Below the pieces are notes generated by a model. The model was not told the origin of the DNA and did no database searches. It saw nothing but the letters and a program-made list of their open reading frames with translations. Of a stretch of DNA of 29,797 nucleotides, positions 10,705 through 18,014 are shown piece by piece. The DNA comes from a virus. The stretch covers positions 1 to 29,797 of the IMG/VR virus record IMGVR_UViG_3300020159_001056, one strand, 5' to 3'. A program made the position numbers and the translations under genes. The first letter of the stretch is position 1; each line of letters starts with the position of its first letter.

Positions 10705-11310
10705 TTAGTGGAGGCGATAGGTTACAGTTTGAACGTCTTTGGACCAGCAGCGCCGGCAATCGCCGCACTTGTTGCCTTGCGTAGGAGCAGGACAATCACC
10801 GCTTGTGGACGAGACTTCGCTAGTGGTCAGCCCTAGGCCATGCGCTAGGCTGTTGGGGCCAGCCCGGTCGACCATATAAGCGGAGAGCCGGACGGTAAGG
10901 TTGGATGGGAATGCACCAAACAATTCGTAGTACTCGGAAACGATGCCATACTCCTTAGTGGGCAGCCAGAATTGGATATCAGGCAAAGCAATGGCAATGC
11001 GCACGATGGATTTGAGCGTTTTGAGCGATTGAAGGTCGCCGCTGTCGAACCAGCGGAAAAAGCCGCTCTTTTCGGTGCTGCGAATCTTGGCAATCATGGC
11101 GGGTACCCATTCAGGCAAGTCCATCATTGCAAGCCTTTGCTGCAAGGCACGCTGTACGTTAGGCATGCGGTAAAAACCGGATAAGGCGTAGCAGCCATGG
11201 CAGACCGAGCCTTCAACTTGAGCGAGTTTTGAGCCTGTTTTGCAGGCGAGAGCTGGAACGCTCCATCCTTGGCAAGGCATTTTTGAGGGTTGTGATAGGG
11301 TAAGAATCAT
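10705..11310 (-). CDS. GP88-like (gene product 88) phage protein with cysteine motifs
   Basis: The 201-residue protein has Cys13 and Cys23 followed by V-C-H-G-C-Y-A (Cys37, Cys40). R-W-F-D-S-G-D-L-Q-S appears mid-protein, and the C-terminal cluster is D-C-P, K-C-G-D-C-R-R-C-W. This two-cluster pattern with C-H-G-C-Y-A and C-G-x-C-x-x-C-W is that of the phage gene-product-88 family first named in mycobacteriophages, whose activity is unknown to me. The cysteines would suit a metal or Fe-S site. Its start follows a leader motif (11319-11334) shared with the first gene of the leftward operon. Confidence 0.65.
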   Translation of the reverse strand: MILTLSQPSKMPCQGWSVPALACKTGSKLAQVEGSVCHGCYALSGFYRMPNVQRALQQRLAMMDLPEWVPAMIAKIRSTEKSGFFRWFDSGDLQSLKTLKSIVRIAIALPDIQFWLPTKEYGIVSEYYELFGAFPSNLTVRLSAYMVDRAGPNSLAHGLGLTTSEVSSTSGDCPAPTQGNKCGDCRRCWSKDVQTVTYRLH

Positions 11311-11385
11311 ATGGTTTGTTTGTAGTTTGTTTAACGGAGCGTCTTTGCTCCCTACTGGCCACCCGTAGATGACCAGCGTGGGAAC

Positions 11386-11673
11386 CTAGTTCAGCGCCGC
11401 TTTAACATCCGCAAGCGTGATTGGACGCACACCAAAAGTACTTCGTAGCCAGTTACATGCTTCAGCGCATGGCAGACCCCAATCTGAGTTCCTGTCTTCA
11501 AGGTGCGCGGTGTCTCTAAACGTATTCCACGCCCTCAGTTGAGCGGCAGTGAGCTTGAATGACGTAATGGCAGGCGTTCCAGTTAATTGCGCTTCCAGAT
11601 TGGATTTAACGAGTGTTATTATCATATGTTGCGCTTGTGTTGGTTTACTTGCGGTTGCTTTTGCGGTAGTCAA
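11386..11673 (-). CDS. hypothetical protein
   Basis: The 95-residue protein has a T/A/K-rich N-terminus and a helical body (F-K-L-T-A-A-Q-L-R-A-W-N-T-F-R-D). It ends I-T-L-A-D-V-K-A-A-L-N. A later start at M-I-I-T-L (residue 17) is possible. It overlaps the preceding leftward gene by 29 bases. No family is recognised. Confidence 0.55.
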   Translation of the reverse strand: MTTAKATASKPTQAQHMIITLVKSNLEAQLTGTPAITSFKLTAAQLRAWNTFRDTAHLEDRNSDWGLPCAEACNWLRSTFGVRPITLADVKAALN

Positions 11674-11788
11674 AATAGACTGACATCCAAAGGGTTGCGG
11701 TTGCGAGTGCGCATCCTCCCATAAGGAGGAAAAGGCACAAGCGGACGTAGGCGGCGTATTCGAGGGCGTTCATATCGTTGGTGTTCAT
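11645..11788 (-). CDS. single-pass small membrane protein
   Basis: Starting at ATG 11788 (M-N-T-N-D-M-N-A-L-E-Y) the protein has 47 residues. One long hydrophobic helix, L-C-L-F-L-L-M-G-G-C-A-L-A-T-A-T-L-W-M, is followed by Y-F-D-Y-R-K-S-N-R-K. By the positive-inside rule this suggests an N-out, C-in single pass. The longer frame start (11833) would overlap the preceding gene and is less likely. Role unknown. Confidence 0.5.
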   Translation of the reverse strand: MNTNDMNALEYAAYVRLCLFLLMGGCALATATLWMSVYFDYRKSNRK

Positions 11789-11802
11789 AGGGTTGGATTG
11801 GG

Positions 11803-12051
11803 TTACAGACAGACAGTTTGACCAGACGCGCAAAGAAAAAGCCTGTCTGTATCGTCAGTGATTTCAGAAAGCGTCTCATCATCTAAACCCCTCTCGTCCA
11901 TTACGTCAGAGACAAGGTGTAGTGTGGAGCCAATACGGATGTACTGATCTCCGTCAGAGTCAGTGTGGATTGCAATGGTCAGGCCGTGACTGACAGCGAA
12001 ACCGTCGCGGTTCAAGAGAGTTGCATCTGTGGAGAGGATGTTTTGTGTCAT
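11803..12051 (-). CDS. hypothetical protein, first gene of the leftward operon
   Basis: I choose the ATG at 12051 (M-T-Q-N-I-L-S-T), 82 residues, over the longer frame because an A-rich ACTACAAAAC context directly precedes it. The sequence has beta-like parts (T-I-A-I-H-T-D-S-D-G-D-Q-Y-I-R-I) and an acidic D-D-E-T-L-S-E-I-T-D-D stretch. I recognise no family. It lies at the edge of the divergent region, so its promoter is presumably between 12070 and about 12200. Confidence 0.55.
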   Translation of the reverse strand: MTQNILSTDATLLNRDGFAVSHGLTIAIHTDSDGDQYIRIGSTLHLVSDVMDERGLDDETLSEITDDTDRLFLCASGQTVCL

Positions 12052-12320
12052 GTTTTGTAGTGTGTTTAAGGTTGTACTAACGAGAGCGAGACTAGCGATG
12101 CGATGCGATGATGCAAACAAAAAAGCAAAGAAAAGCAACGTGCCTGGTGCAGTGCAGTGCAGTGCGTGGTGCGTGCGTGCATATGTGCGGAGCTAATGTG
12201 CGGAGTGCGTGCGAGTGCGTGCGTGGGGCGAGAGAGCGCGGGCGAAAGCGGCGGGCGAATACCCTACTAGTTTGGTAGGGATTAAAATGCGTTACGACCT
12301 CCGCAGCACAAGCAACGACC

Positions 12321-12394
12321 GCGCGCCCGCCAAGCACCTCGTGCGGCCCGCCTGGCGTCCCCTCGGCACGTCACAAGCGCGCCCGCCAAGCACC
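12321..12394. repeat. 18-base direct repeat, two copies
   Basis: The 18-base unit GCGCGCCCGCCAAGCACC occurs at 12321-12338 and again, identical, at 12377-12394, starting 56 bases apart. The DNA between is also GC-rich. Two identical sites in a divergent intergenic region suggest protein binding. Confidence 0.75.
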
Positions 12395-12527
12395 ATTCCA
12401 GCCACCCCGACACCTGCCGTTTAGACGGCCCTTGCAAGCGGCTGCGGTTGAGCACCTTGCCAATAACACAATACAACACATATCATATGGAATGGGGTTT
12501 TTACTCTGTAAAACCGGCCACAGGGGG

Positions 12528-12590
12528 GGAGGGGGTTCGACCTGGATATACGACGGCGACGACGACGCATTACCCCCCTCAGACTTTTTT
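12528..12590 (+). terminator. possible terminator/attenuator with T7 tract
   Basis: GAGGGGG at 12528-12534 can pair with CCCCCTC at 12573-12579, followed four bases later by seven T residues (12584-12590). The 38-base loop is long for a terminator, so this is tentative. Confidence 0.3.
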
Positions 12591-12665
12591 TCGCCAACTG
12601 GCCCCCTTCGCGCTTGCGCATCACCGTCGCCATGTTACATTCCCCTACGTCCGCCAAGACACCTC

Positions 12666-12733
12666 CCAGCCGTGCGCAGCGGCTGGCCTAGCCCGTTACA
12701 CCGTCGTAAGTGTAGCGGGCTTTCTCTTTCCTC
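12666..12733 (+). terminator. two adjacent hairpins, the second terminator-like
   Basis: CCAGCCG 12666-12672 pairs with CGGCTGG 12680-12686. AGCCCGTTACAC 12690-12701 then pairs along 12 bases (one G-T) with GTGTAGCGGGCT 12710-12721, followed by the T-rich TTCTCTTTCC. It lies in front of the structural transcription unit, so it may attenuate that transcript rather than end an upstream one. Confidence 0.55.
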
Positions 12734-12775
12734 ACCTTGCACACTACATCGCCGTGGTGTACCGTCGCTGGTATT

Positions 12776-13186
12776 ATGACCAAGTACACACTAAGCGAAA
12801 AGACGGTTAAGCAGCACCTAGGCCCCGCGTATCGGCCTACGTCATACAAGCTCGGGGAGGACTACATCGAGCGTAAGTGCTTCAAGAGCTTTAAGCGCAT
12901 CTATCGCAGTGACCTCTTGGACGGCACGCTGCCCGGTGAAGTGGCCGAGGCGACAGGCATCGCCTGCACTGACGTTGATGCATCACCTGTGGAGCCGGCT
13001 GTTACGGAACCTCGCTACATCCCGGTACATAACGAGAGTACGCAGCAGAAGATCGTGTACTTGTACCCCAACAAGCGGTGGGTAAGGACGGATGTGGAGG
13101 ATATGGTGTTTGTGGGGATGAAGGGCGTCAACTTTCGGCAGGGTCAACAAATTTGGGTTAAGAACAAGACGCTATGCATAAGATGA
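12776..13186 (+). CDS. hypothetical protein at the start of the late unit
   Basis: Starting at ATG 12776 (M-T-K-Y-T-L-S-E-K-T-V-K-Q-H-L-G) the protein has 136 residues. The N-terminal part, with V-K-Q-H-L-G-P-A-Y and K-S-F-K-R-I-Y-R-S-D-L-L, could be a divergent HTH. A variable P/V/E-rich middle follows. The C-terminus is beta-like (K-I-V-Y-L-Y-P-N-K-R-W-V-R). It is the first gene of the rightward late region, ahead of the terminase, so a packaging or regulatory role is possible but unproven. Confidence 0.5.
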   Translation: MTKYTLSEKTVKQHLGPAYRPTSYKLGEDYIERKCFKSFKRIYRSDLLDGTLPGEVAEATGIACTDVDASPVEPAVTEPRYIPVHNESTQQKIVYLYPNKRWVRTDVEDMVFVGMKGVNFRQGQQIWVKNKTLCIR

Positions 13187-13377
13187 CGCTTAAGGACAAG
13201 TTGGCGGTATATGAACAAGTCGATAAGCTTAAGGGTAAGCTTAAGTCGCTTATGTTCGCACTTAGCGCAGGTTATATTCTCCATATCGCGCTTAAGTGGT
13301 GCTTAAGCCTGGTGAACGCGCAAGAGATGCAGCTTAACACGTTTGAGCTAGCGATACTGTGGATTATCTGTTCTTAA
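13174..13377 (+). CDS. small membrane protein rich in Leu-Lys
   Basis: The 67-residue protein overlaps the preceding gene by 13 bases. A charged helix (L-K-D-K-L-A-V-Y-E-Q-V-D-K-L-K-G-K-L-K) leads into a hydrophobic stretch (L-M-F-A-L-S-A-G-Y-I-L-H-I-A-L-K-W). A second hydrophobic segment lies at the very end (F-E-L-A-I-L-W-I-I-C). Size and topology would allow a holin-like role, but the lysis genes are elsewhere. The hexamer CTTAAG occurs six times in and just around this gene. Confidence 0.45.
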   Translation: MHKMTLKDKLAVYEQVDKLKGKLKSLMFALSAGYILHIALKWCLSLVNAQEMQLNTFELAILWIICS

Positions 13378-13877
13378 GCTGAGATCAAGTTCTTACTCAC
13401 TAGTGATATTCCCCTTCTCTAGTGATCTTCTCTTACTCTTGCTTCGTGTTGCCGTTCGCACTAGGCTTCGCCCAGATGCTCACTCTCGCAGCTAACGCTG
13501 CTCACCGGAGGAGATAAACAATCCGGCAAGGAGAGTTGCGAGTGAGCATAGTACCCCCAAGACTCAGCATTACTGCCTATCTTGGGGGAGTACTATACAA
13601 AAAGGAGATCAACGATCCGTATAAGTGTCGTCGTTCGTTTCGCAATTACAGTCATGAGTGATGGCTACCCGTTCGGGAAACTCTTGCCCTTCTCGTAGGC
13701 GTGACTGTCAGCACTCTGCAACTTTGTGACCGATGCAGATGTTTAATCCAGCTCAAGAGGAATAGCTGGAACCATTTAGTCGCTCGTGCGTCCGATGTTT
13801 CAGGTGGCGCAGAAGGTACACGGTCGTTATTTGACGACACAGGGAATATAGAGCATCGTAGGGAAAACGTCAACACT
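13378..13877 (+). promoter_or_regulatory. 500-base structured leader before the terminase gene
   Basis: This stretch has no convincing gene if the terminase starts at 13878. It opens with two CTAGTGAT repeats (about 13401 and 13422). The elaborate fold at 13477-13623 follows, then a 7-base inverted repeat ACAGTCA 13648-13654 / TGACTGT 13702-13708 enclosing CCC-GTTC-GGG. The GTG-initiated extension of the terminase frame from 13701 lacks recognisable content. The region probably carries late-gene regulatory signals. Confidence 0.5.
13477..13623 (+). ncRNA. candidate structured RNA in the terminase leader
   Basis: TGCTCACT..CGCA (13477-13490, two-base bulge) pairs with TGCG-AGTGAGCA (13537-13548). 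It encloses a CAGC-TAAC-GCTG hairpin (13489-13500) and a CCGG/CCGG hairpin (13505-13526), like a three-way junction. Next, AGTAC-CCCCAAGA (13550-13562) pairs with TCTTGGGG-GA-GTACT (13580-13594). Finally TATAC (13594-13598) can pair with GTATA (13619-13623). The loops of the CCGG hairpin and the last one share GGAGAT[A/C]AAC[A/G]AT followed by CCG, presenting a Shine-Dalgarno-like sequence. No known class is recognised. Confidence 0.5.
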
Positions 13878-15596
13878 ATGAATGAAGAAAATCAGGAAAT
13901 TATCGAGAAAGTTCTAGCCTATAAGCTGGAGGAACATCCGACGTTGCCGGCACCCAATAAGAGGCAGCGCCTGGAGATGATTGAGAACATTGGCCCGGAG
14001 AAGGTGCTCGATCTCTTCCTCATGCGGGAGAACAAGATTAAGGCTGAGCAGAACGATCCGATGCGCTATGGCCACGAGCTACCGCACTGGCCCGATGCAG
14101 ATAAGCTGTTAGACCGCTATAATGAGCTAGTCGTCCTTGGGGGGAACCGCTCTGGTAAGACCGAGTTCGCCGCCAAACGTATGGCTGAAGCTTTCATTGG
14201 CACTGACCTCAATGGCCATACACCTAGCTGGATCAAGGAACGTCACGGGAAACGTAACATCCGCATCTGGTGCCTGCACACAACCCACATGACCAGTGTG
14301 TCCGCCCAACAGAACGTCTTCTACAAGTACTTGCCGCCTGAGATACGGAACATCAAACGTACTAATCACACCCAGATTAGTTTTAGCCAGAAGAACGGCT
14401 TTAGCGATAACACGGCGGTGTATATGGGTAACCAGATCTGGTTCCTCAACTACGCCCAGGACATTAAGGTCGTCGAAGGCGGTGAGGTGGACTACGTCTG
14501 GTGCGATGAACTTGTGCCGCAGAACTGGCTGGAGACACTCCGCTACCGTTTGGTCACCCGCTCGGGTAAACTGATCGTCACCTTTACCCCGGTGCAGGGG
14601 TATACCCAAGTCGTGAAAGAGTACATCAATAGCGCCAAGGTAACAGCTACCCGCAAATCTCCACTCTTACCCAATAACAATGTTCTAACGGTCCCCAAGG
14701 GTGAGATGCCCTACATGGCGGAGAACCTGTATGGCCGGCACGCTTGTATCTGGTATCATACGGAACTTAACCCGTACAACAACTGGGAACGGATGAAGCA
14801 GGAGCTTTCGGGGCGCTCTAGCCACGACATTAAGATCCGCGCTTATGGCTGGGCAGATCAGACGGCTGGCTCCGAATTTCCCATGTTTGGTGACCATAAC
14901 CTGTGGAAAGGTGACGCGGAGGACGTTATTCCTGACGGAAGCAACTATATGGCTGTCGATCCGGCTGGGGCGCGGAACTGGTTTATGCTCTGGGCTAGGG
15001 CAGACAAGCACGGTATACTGTGGGTCTACCGTGAGTGGCCCGACCAAAGCTACGGGGAATGGGCGCTTCCTAGTGACAAGCCCGACGGTCGAGCTGGCCC
15101 GGCACAGAAGGCGGGTGCTGGCCGTGGGGTGAACGAGTATACTGAGCTTATCTGGAGCTTGGAAACTGCCGGGGACAAGCGTGAGATGATTGTAGACCGT
15201 TGGATTGACCCAAGGACTGCCGGCACCGAGACAATCACTAAAGACGGTGGCGTCACTGTACTTGACCTGCTTAGTCAGGCTGACAATCCACTCATCTTTA
15301 CACCCGCAGCAGGCCTGCCAATTGAGGAGCGGGTGCTATTAATCAATGATCTTTTGTCATGGGATAGAGAAAAACCAATGGTAAAAGGTGAAAACCACCC
15401 AAAACTGATGGTACACGAGTCTTGCCAGAACTTGATTTATAGTTTAAAGGAATGGACTGGACAAGATGGACAAAAAGGTGCTAGTAAAGATCCTATCGAC
15501 GCTTTAGGGTATATGGTTGTGATGCAGCCGCAATACTTTGGCGGCTTGGATTGGGAAAAGCAATCTAAACGAATGTCTATGACCGGAAGTTATTAA
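13878..15596 (+). CDS. terL: terminase large subunit (TerL)
   Basis: The 572-residue packaging motor pumps DNA into the prohead and cuts the concatemer. I start it at ATG 13878 (M-N-E-E-N-Q-E-I-I-E-K) because the upstream extension to a GTG at 13701 shows no conserved content. The ATPase half has Walker A G-G-N-R-S-G-K-T at 88-95 and Walker B V-W-C-D-E-L with Asp210-Glu211. The nuclease half starts near A-V-D-P-A-G-A-R-N-W with Asp361 and has V-D-R-W-I-D-P-R and P-I-D-A-L-G-Y further on. Length is usual for the family. Portal follows three bases later. Confidence 0.9.
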   Translation: MNEENQEIIEKVLAYKLEEHPTLPAPNKRQRLEMIENIGPEKVLDLFLMRENKIKAEQNDPMRYGHELPHWPDADKLLDRYNELVVLGGNRSGKTEFAAKRMAEAFIGTDLNGHTPSWIKERHGKRNIRIWCLHTTHMTSVSAQQNVFYKYLPPEIRNIKRTNHTQISFSQKNGFSDNTAVYMGNQIWFLNYAQDIKVVEGGEVDYVWCDELVPQNWLETLRYRLVTRSGKLIVTFTPVQGYTQVVKEYINSAKVTATRKSPLLPNNNVLTVPKGEMPYMAENLYGRHACIWYHTELNPYNNWERMKQELSGRSSHDIKIRAYGWADQTAGSEFPMFGDHNLWKGDAEDVIPDGSNYMAVDPAGARNWFMLWARADKHGILWVYREWPDQSYGEWALPSDKPDGRAGPAQKAGAGRGVNEYTELIWSLETAGDKREMIVDRWIDPRTAGTETITKDGGVTVLDLLSQADNPLIFTPAAGLPIEERVLLINDLLSWDREKPMVKGENHPKLMVHESCQNLIYSLKEWTGQDGQKGASKDPIDALGYMVVMQPQYFGGLDWEKQSKRMSMTGSY

Positions 15597-15598
15597 AT

Positions 15599-17704
15599 AT
15601 GATATCGCCAGTTGATCCTTTAGCTATTGCTTCTGATACGCCTGACATTGGCGAGCTATTGAGCGAGTACAACCGCTCGATGATTAACTCGTCACAGGGC
15701 AACTTGGTGACTAAGTTTGATAACATCCGTTTTGCTCGCTGGGCGGGACAGACTGACGACGGCAAAAAGCACAGTACGGCGCGCCCCGAGGGTAGTCCGG
15801 CGTGGCCGTTTGAAGGTGCGAGCGACGTTCGTAACCGCCTCATCGACTCGTCCTGCAACGAACTATCCGCGCTACTGGTCACAGCCTTTCAACGTGCAAC
15901 CATTAGAGCATCTGGTGTTACACTCGACGATGCGCCGGTTAGCGGCATTGCAACGAACCTTTTGCACTGGATTCGTGACTCTAAGATGCCGCAGGAGTTG
16001 CGTAAAGAAGCTGAACTTGGCGCTCAGTACGCTTTGCAGTACGGTTGGTCTGCATTCTTCGTAGGCTGGCAGCAGAGTATCAGCAAGCGCACACAGGAGA
16101 TTACCGCTGAAGAACTCTTCCAGATGGCCGCGCAGGCGCAAGGCTCTGTGCTTGCGGAACTGCCGCAGATGATTCTTGACGCGCCCGACCAGGCTGCGGC
16201 AATCATTCAAGCTGCGATCCCTGACCTTGACGCTTCGGAGGCCAAGCGCATGGTCAACGAGATGGCTACGACTGGCCGTGCGACGTATGACCAAGAGTAC
16301 GTCAGCCGAAACCTTCCTGAGATCGTTGCGCTTAAGCCTTGGGATGAGATCATCGTTCCACCAGAGACGGCTGACTTGCAGCGATCACGGGTCATTTACC
16401 GTAGGACATGGATGTCCGAGGTTGAGTTGCGTGAGAAGATCACTACGGAAGGCTGGGACCCGGCTTGGGTTGAACGTGCGCTGCAACAGATCGGCAAAAG
16501 CAGTTCGTTCTACAACATCAACTTGCTGCCGACAACGACCATGTTGGTTTACAACGGCGTAAACTACATGAACATGGTGGAGGTTGTTTATGCTTACACG
16601 AAGAGTCTCGACGGAAAAGCTCCCGCCATCTACTTCACCGTTTTTTGTCCGCAAGCCGCGTCTAATCGAAGAGAAGATGCAGCCTCGTGGGCTATTCATC
16701 AGCGACTTGATTACGCTCATGGCGAATACCCGTTTGTGGAATTCCGTCGTGAACAGTTGCGCCGCGCTATTACTGATACTCGTGGTATACCCGAGTTGGC
16801 TGTCACTGATCAAGACGAGATCAAGGCGCAGCACGATTCCATTCGGGATCACACTGCCTTCTCGACTCTTCCTCCCATCAAAGTCGTCAAACGAATTGGT
16901 GCCATCAACAAGGTGGGCCCAGGAGTACAGCTCCCTGTCGTAAGTCCGACCGACTACAGTTTCATGGAGCCGCCGGCCCGTGAACCCACGGTGGCGTTCA
17001 AGCTCATCGAGCGTGTCGAGGCCAACCACGCCGCTTACTTTGGCACAGTCAACGCTCTGGTGCCACCCGTAAAGACGCAGATGCTCCAGCAGTTGCTCGT
17101 CAATAGCTGGCTGCTTAGCTGGCGCAGTATCTACCGGCAGATGTTTGCTCTGTGCTGCCAGTACATGAGTCCAGAGGAGATCATGCGTGTCACTGGCGGG
17201 CAGTTGCCGCAAAGCATGTCTGAGATACACAACGAGTTCGACCTTAACGTCCGATTTGACGTGATGGACATGGATAAAGAGTACATTGCGCAAAAAATTC
17301 AATTTCTTGCAAGTATCGCTCAAATGGACACTGGTGGTGTGCTTAACAGAACACGCATGACCGAAATGATGATACAAGCCGTTGCTCCAGAAATGGCAAG
17401 CGAGCTTATCGTCAACCAGCAACAGGCCAGCATGCAGATGTTTAAGGGCGTGCAGAGTGACATTGGAAACATGTTGCTCGGCAACGAGGCGCTCTACCAA
17501 GAGAATGACCCGGCTGCACAGACCAAGCTGCAATACACCCAGCAGGTGATGCAGTCCAACCCGAAGGCACAGGCGGCGCTCCAACAGGATGAGAACTTCC
17601 GGGCGCTCTTTGAGAACTACGTTAAGAGCCTTCAGATGTCTGTTATGCAACAGCAAAATGCGCAGATTGGCCGGATTGGTGTAACTCCTGTATCCCAACA
17701 ATGA
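15599..17704 (+). CDS. portal protein
   Basis: The 701-residue protein follows the terminase directly, the normal place for the portal, the dodecameric ring through which DNA enters and leaves the head. Supporting features are W-P-F-E-G-A-S-D-V-R-N-R-L-I-D near the start, a long helical middle, T-R-G-I-P-E-L-A-V-T-D-Q-D-E-I-K (a portal-like core helix) and a Q/M-rich C-terminal tail. The length fits large podovirus-type portals better than the roughly 400-500 residues common in siphoviruses. A 438-residue antisense frame at 16385-17701 is a shadow. The stop overlaps the next start as ATGA. Confidence 0.8.
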   Translation: MISPVDPLAIASDTPDIGELLSEYNRSMINSSQGNLVTKFDNIRFARWAGQTDDGKKHSTARPEGSPAWPFEGASDVRNRLIDSSCNELSALLVTAFQRATIRASGVTLDDAPVSGIATNLLHWIRDSKMPQELRKEAELGAQYALQYGWSAFFVGWQQSISKRTQEITAEELFQMAAQAQGSVLAELPQMILDAPDQAAAIIQAAIPDLDASEAKRMVNEMATTGRATYDQEYVSRNLPEIVALKPWDEIIVPPETADLQRSRVIYRRTWMSEVELREKITTEGWDPAWVERALQQIGKSSSFYNINLLPTTTMLVYNGVNYMNMVEVVYAYTKSLDGKAPAIYFTVFCPQAASNRREDAASWAIHQRLDYAHGEYPFVEFRREQLRRAITDTRGIPELAVTDQDEIKAQHDSIRDHTAFSTLPPIKVVKRIGAINKVGPGVQLPVVSPTDYSFMEPPAREPTVAFKLIERVEANHAAYFGTVNALVPPVKTQMLQQLLVNSWLLSWRSIYRQMFALCCQYMSPEEIMRVTGGQLPQSMSEIHNEFDLNVRFDVMDMDKEYIAQKIQFLASIAQMDTGGVLNRTRMTEMMIQAVAPEMASELIVNQQQASMQMFKGVQSDIGNMLLGNEALYQENDPAAQTKLQYTQQVMQSNPKAQAALQQDENFRALFENYVKSLQMSVMQQQNAQIGRIGVTPVSQQ

Positions 17705-17952
17705 CGGAAAATCAAAAGGATGCCTTTGGCTTTTCAGGGAAAAACTCCGTCTGGAGCGAGGTGCTAAAAGTTATTGAGCAGTTGCAGGAGCAACATTGGA
17801 TGCTTGCTATAAGTAAAGACTGCAAAGGAGAAGATAGGATACATGCAGCAGGACAAGCTGACGGAATTAATCTACTTTTGAGTACACTTATTGAATTAAG
17901 AAAACAAGCTAGAGAATTAAACGGCTTGACAACAAACGAAGATTTGGCATAA
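17701..17952 (+). CDS. small conserved protein between portal and scaffold
   Basis: The 83-residue protein contains S-V-W-S-E-V-L-K-V-I-E-Q-L and D-R-I-H-A-A-G-Q-A-D-G-I-N-L-L-L-S-T-L. A small helical protein with this kind of A-x-G-x-x-x-G/A-x-x-x-L pattern is often found between portal and capsid genes in phages, with unknown function. It is AT-richer than its neighbours. ATGA-coupled to the portal gene. Confidence 0.55.
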   Translation: MTENQKDAFGFSGKNSVWSEVLKVIEQLQEQHWMLAISKDCKGEDRIHAAGQADGINLLLSTLIELRKQARELNGLTTNEDLA

Positions 17953-18014
17953 CGCTAAAAGCGGGCTAACCAGCGTTACTGGTTTGATTAAATAAGGACT
18001 TGCTACCTATTAGC
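17953..18014 (+). promoter_or_regulatory. intergenic hairpins before the scaffold gene
   Basis: AACCAG 17968-17973 pairs with CTGGTT 17979-17984 over a 5-base loop. AACGCT at about 17951-17956 can alternatively pair with AGCGTT 17972-17977, so the two hairpins exclude each other. The second is not followed by a T tract. This could tune expression of the abundant scaffold and capsid relative to the portal. Confidence 0.4.

Larger units (their letters stand above)
12052..12775. other. gene-free divergent region with repeats and hairpins
   Basis: No convincing gene lies here; open frames have odd composition. It holds GCGAT tandem repeats (12095-12110), a run of GTGC-based short repeats (about 12148-12230) and ATGTGCGGAG twice (12183 and 12196). 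It also has a CCCTAC/GTAGGG hairpin near 12262, an 18-base direct repeat (12321-12338 and 12377-12394) and a GCCGT/ACGGC hairpin at 12416-12429. The two transcription units diverge from it, so promoters and perhaps an origin are expected. Confidence 0.6.

Noticed and set aside
12209-12424. 71-residue frame over the GC-rich repeats
   Set aside because: It is produced by the direct repeats, is rich in Arg/Pro/Ala, and is without domain character.
12530-12545. GGTTCGACC resembling a tRNA T-loop
   Set aside because: The flanks do not form a T-stem and no acceptor, D or anticodon arm can be drawn.
12448-12810. 120-residue frame in the divergent region
   Set aside because: Odd composition, runs across two hairpins and the start of the next gene, and has no protein-like segment.
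13701-13877. GTG-initiated N-terminal extension of the terminase
   Set aside because: The extra 59 residues show no conserved content, overlap inverted-repeat structure and have no ribosome site; ATG 13878 gives a normal TerL.
16385-17701. 438-residue minus-strand frame opposite the portal gene
   Set aside because: It is antisense to a strongly supported portal gene, its composition is that of a mirrored coding strand, and no motif is recognisable.
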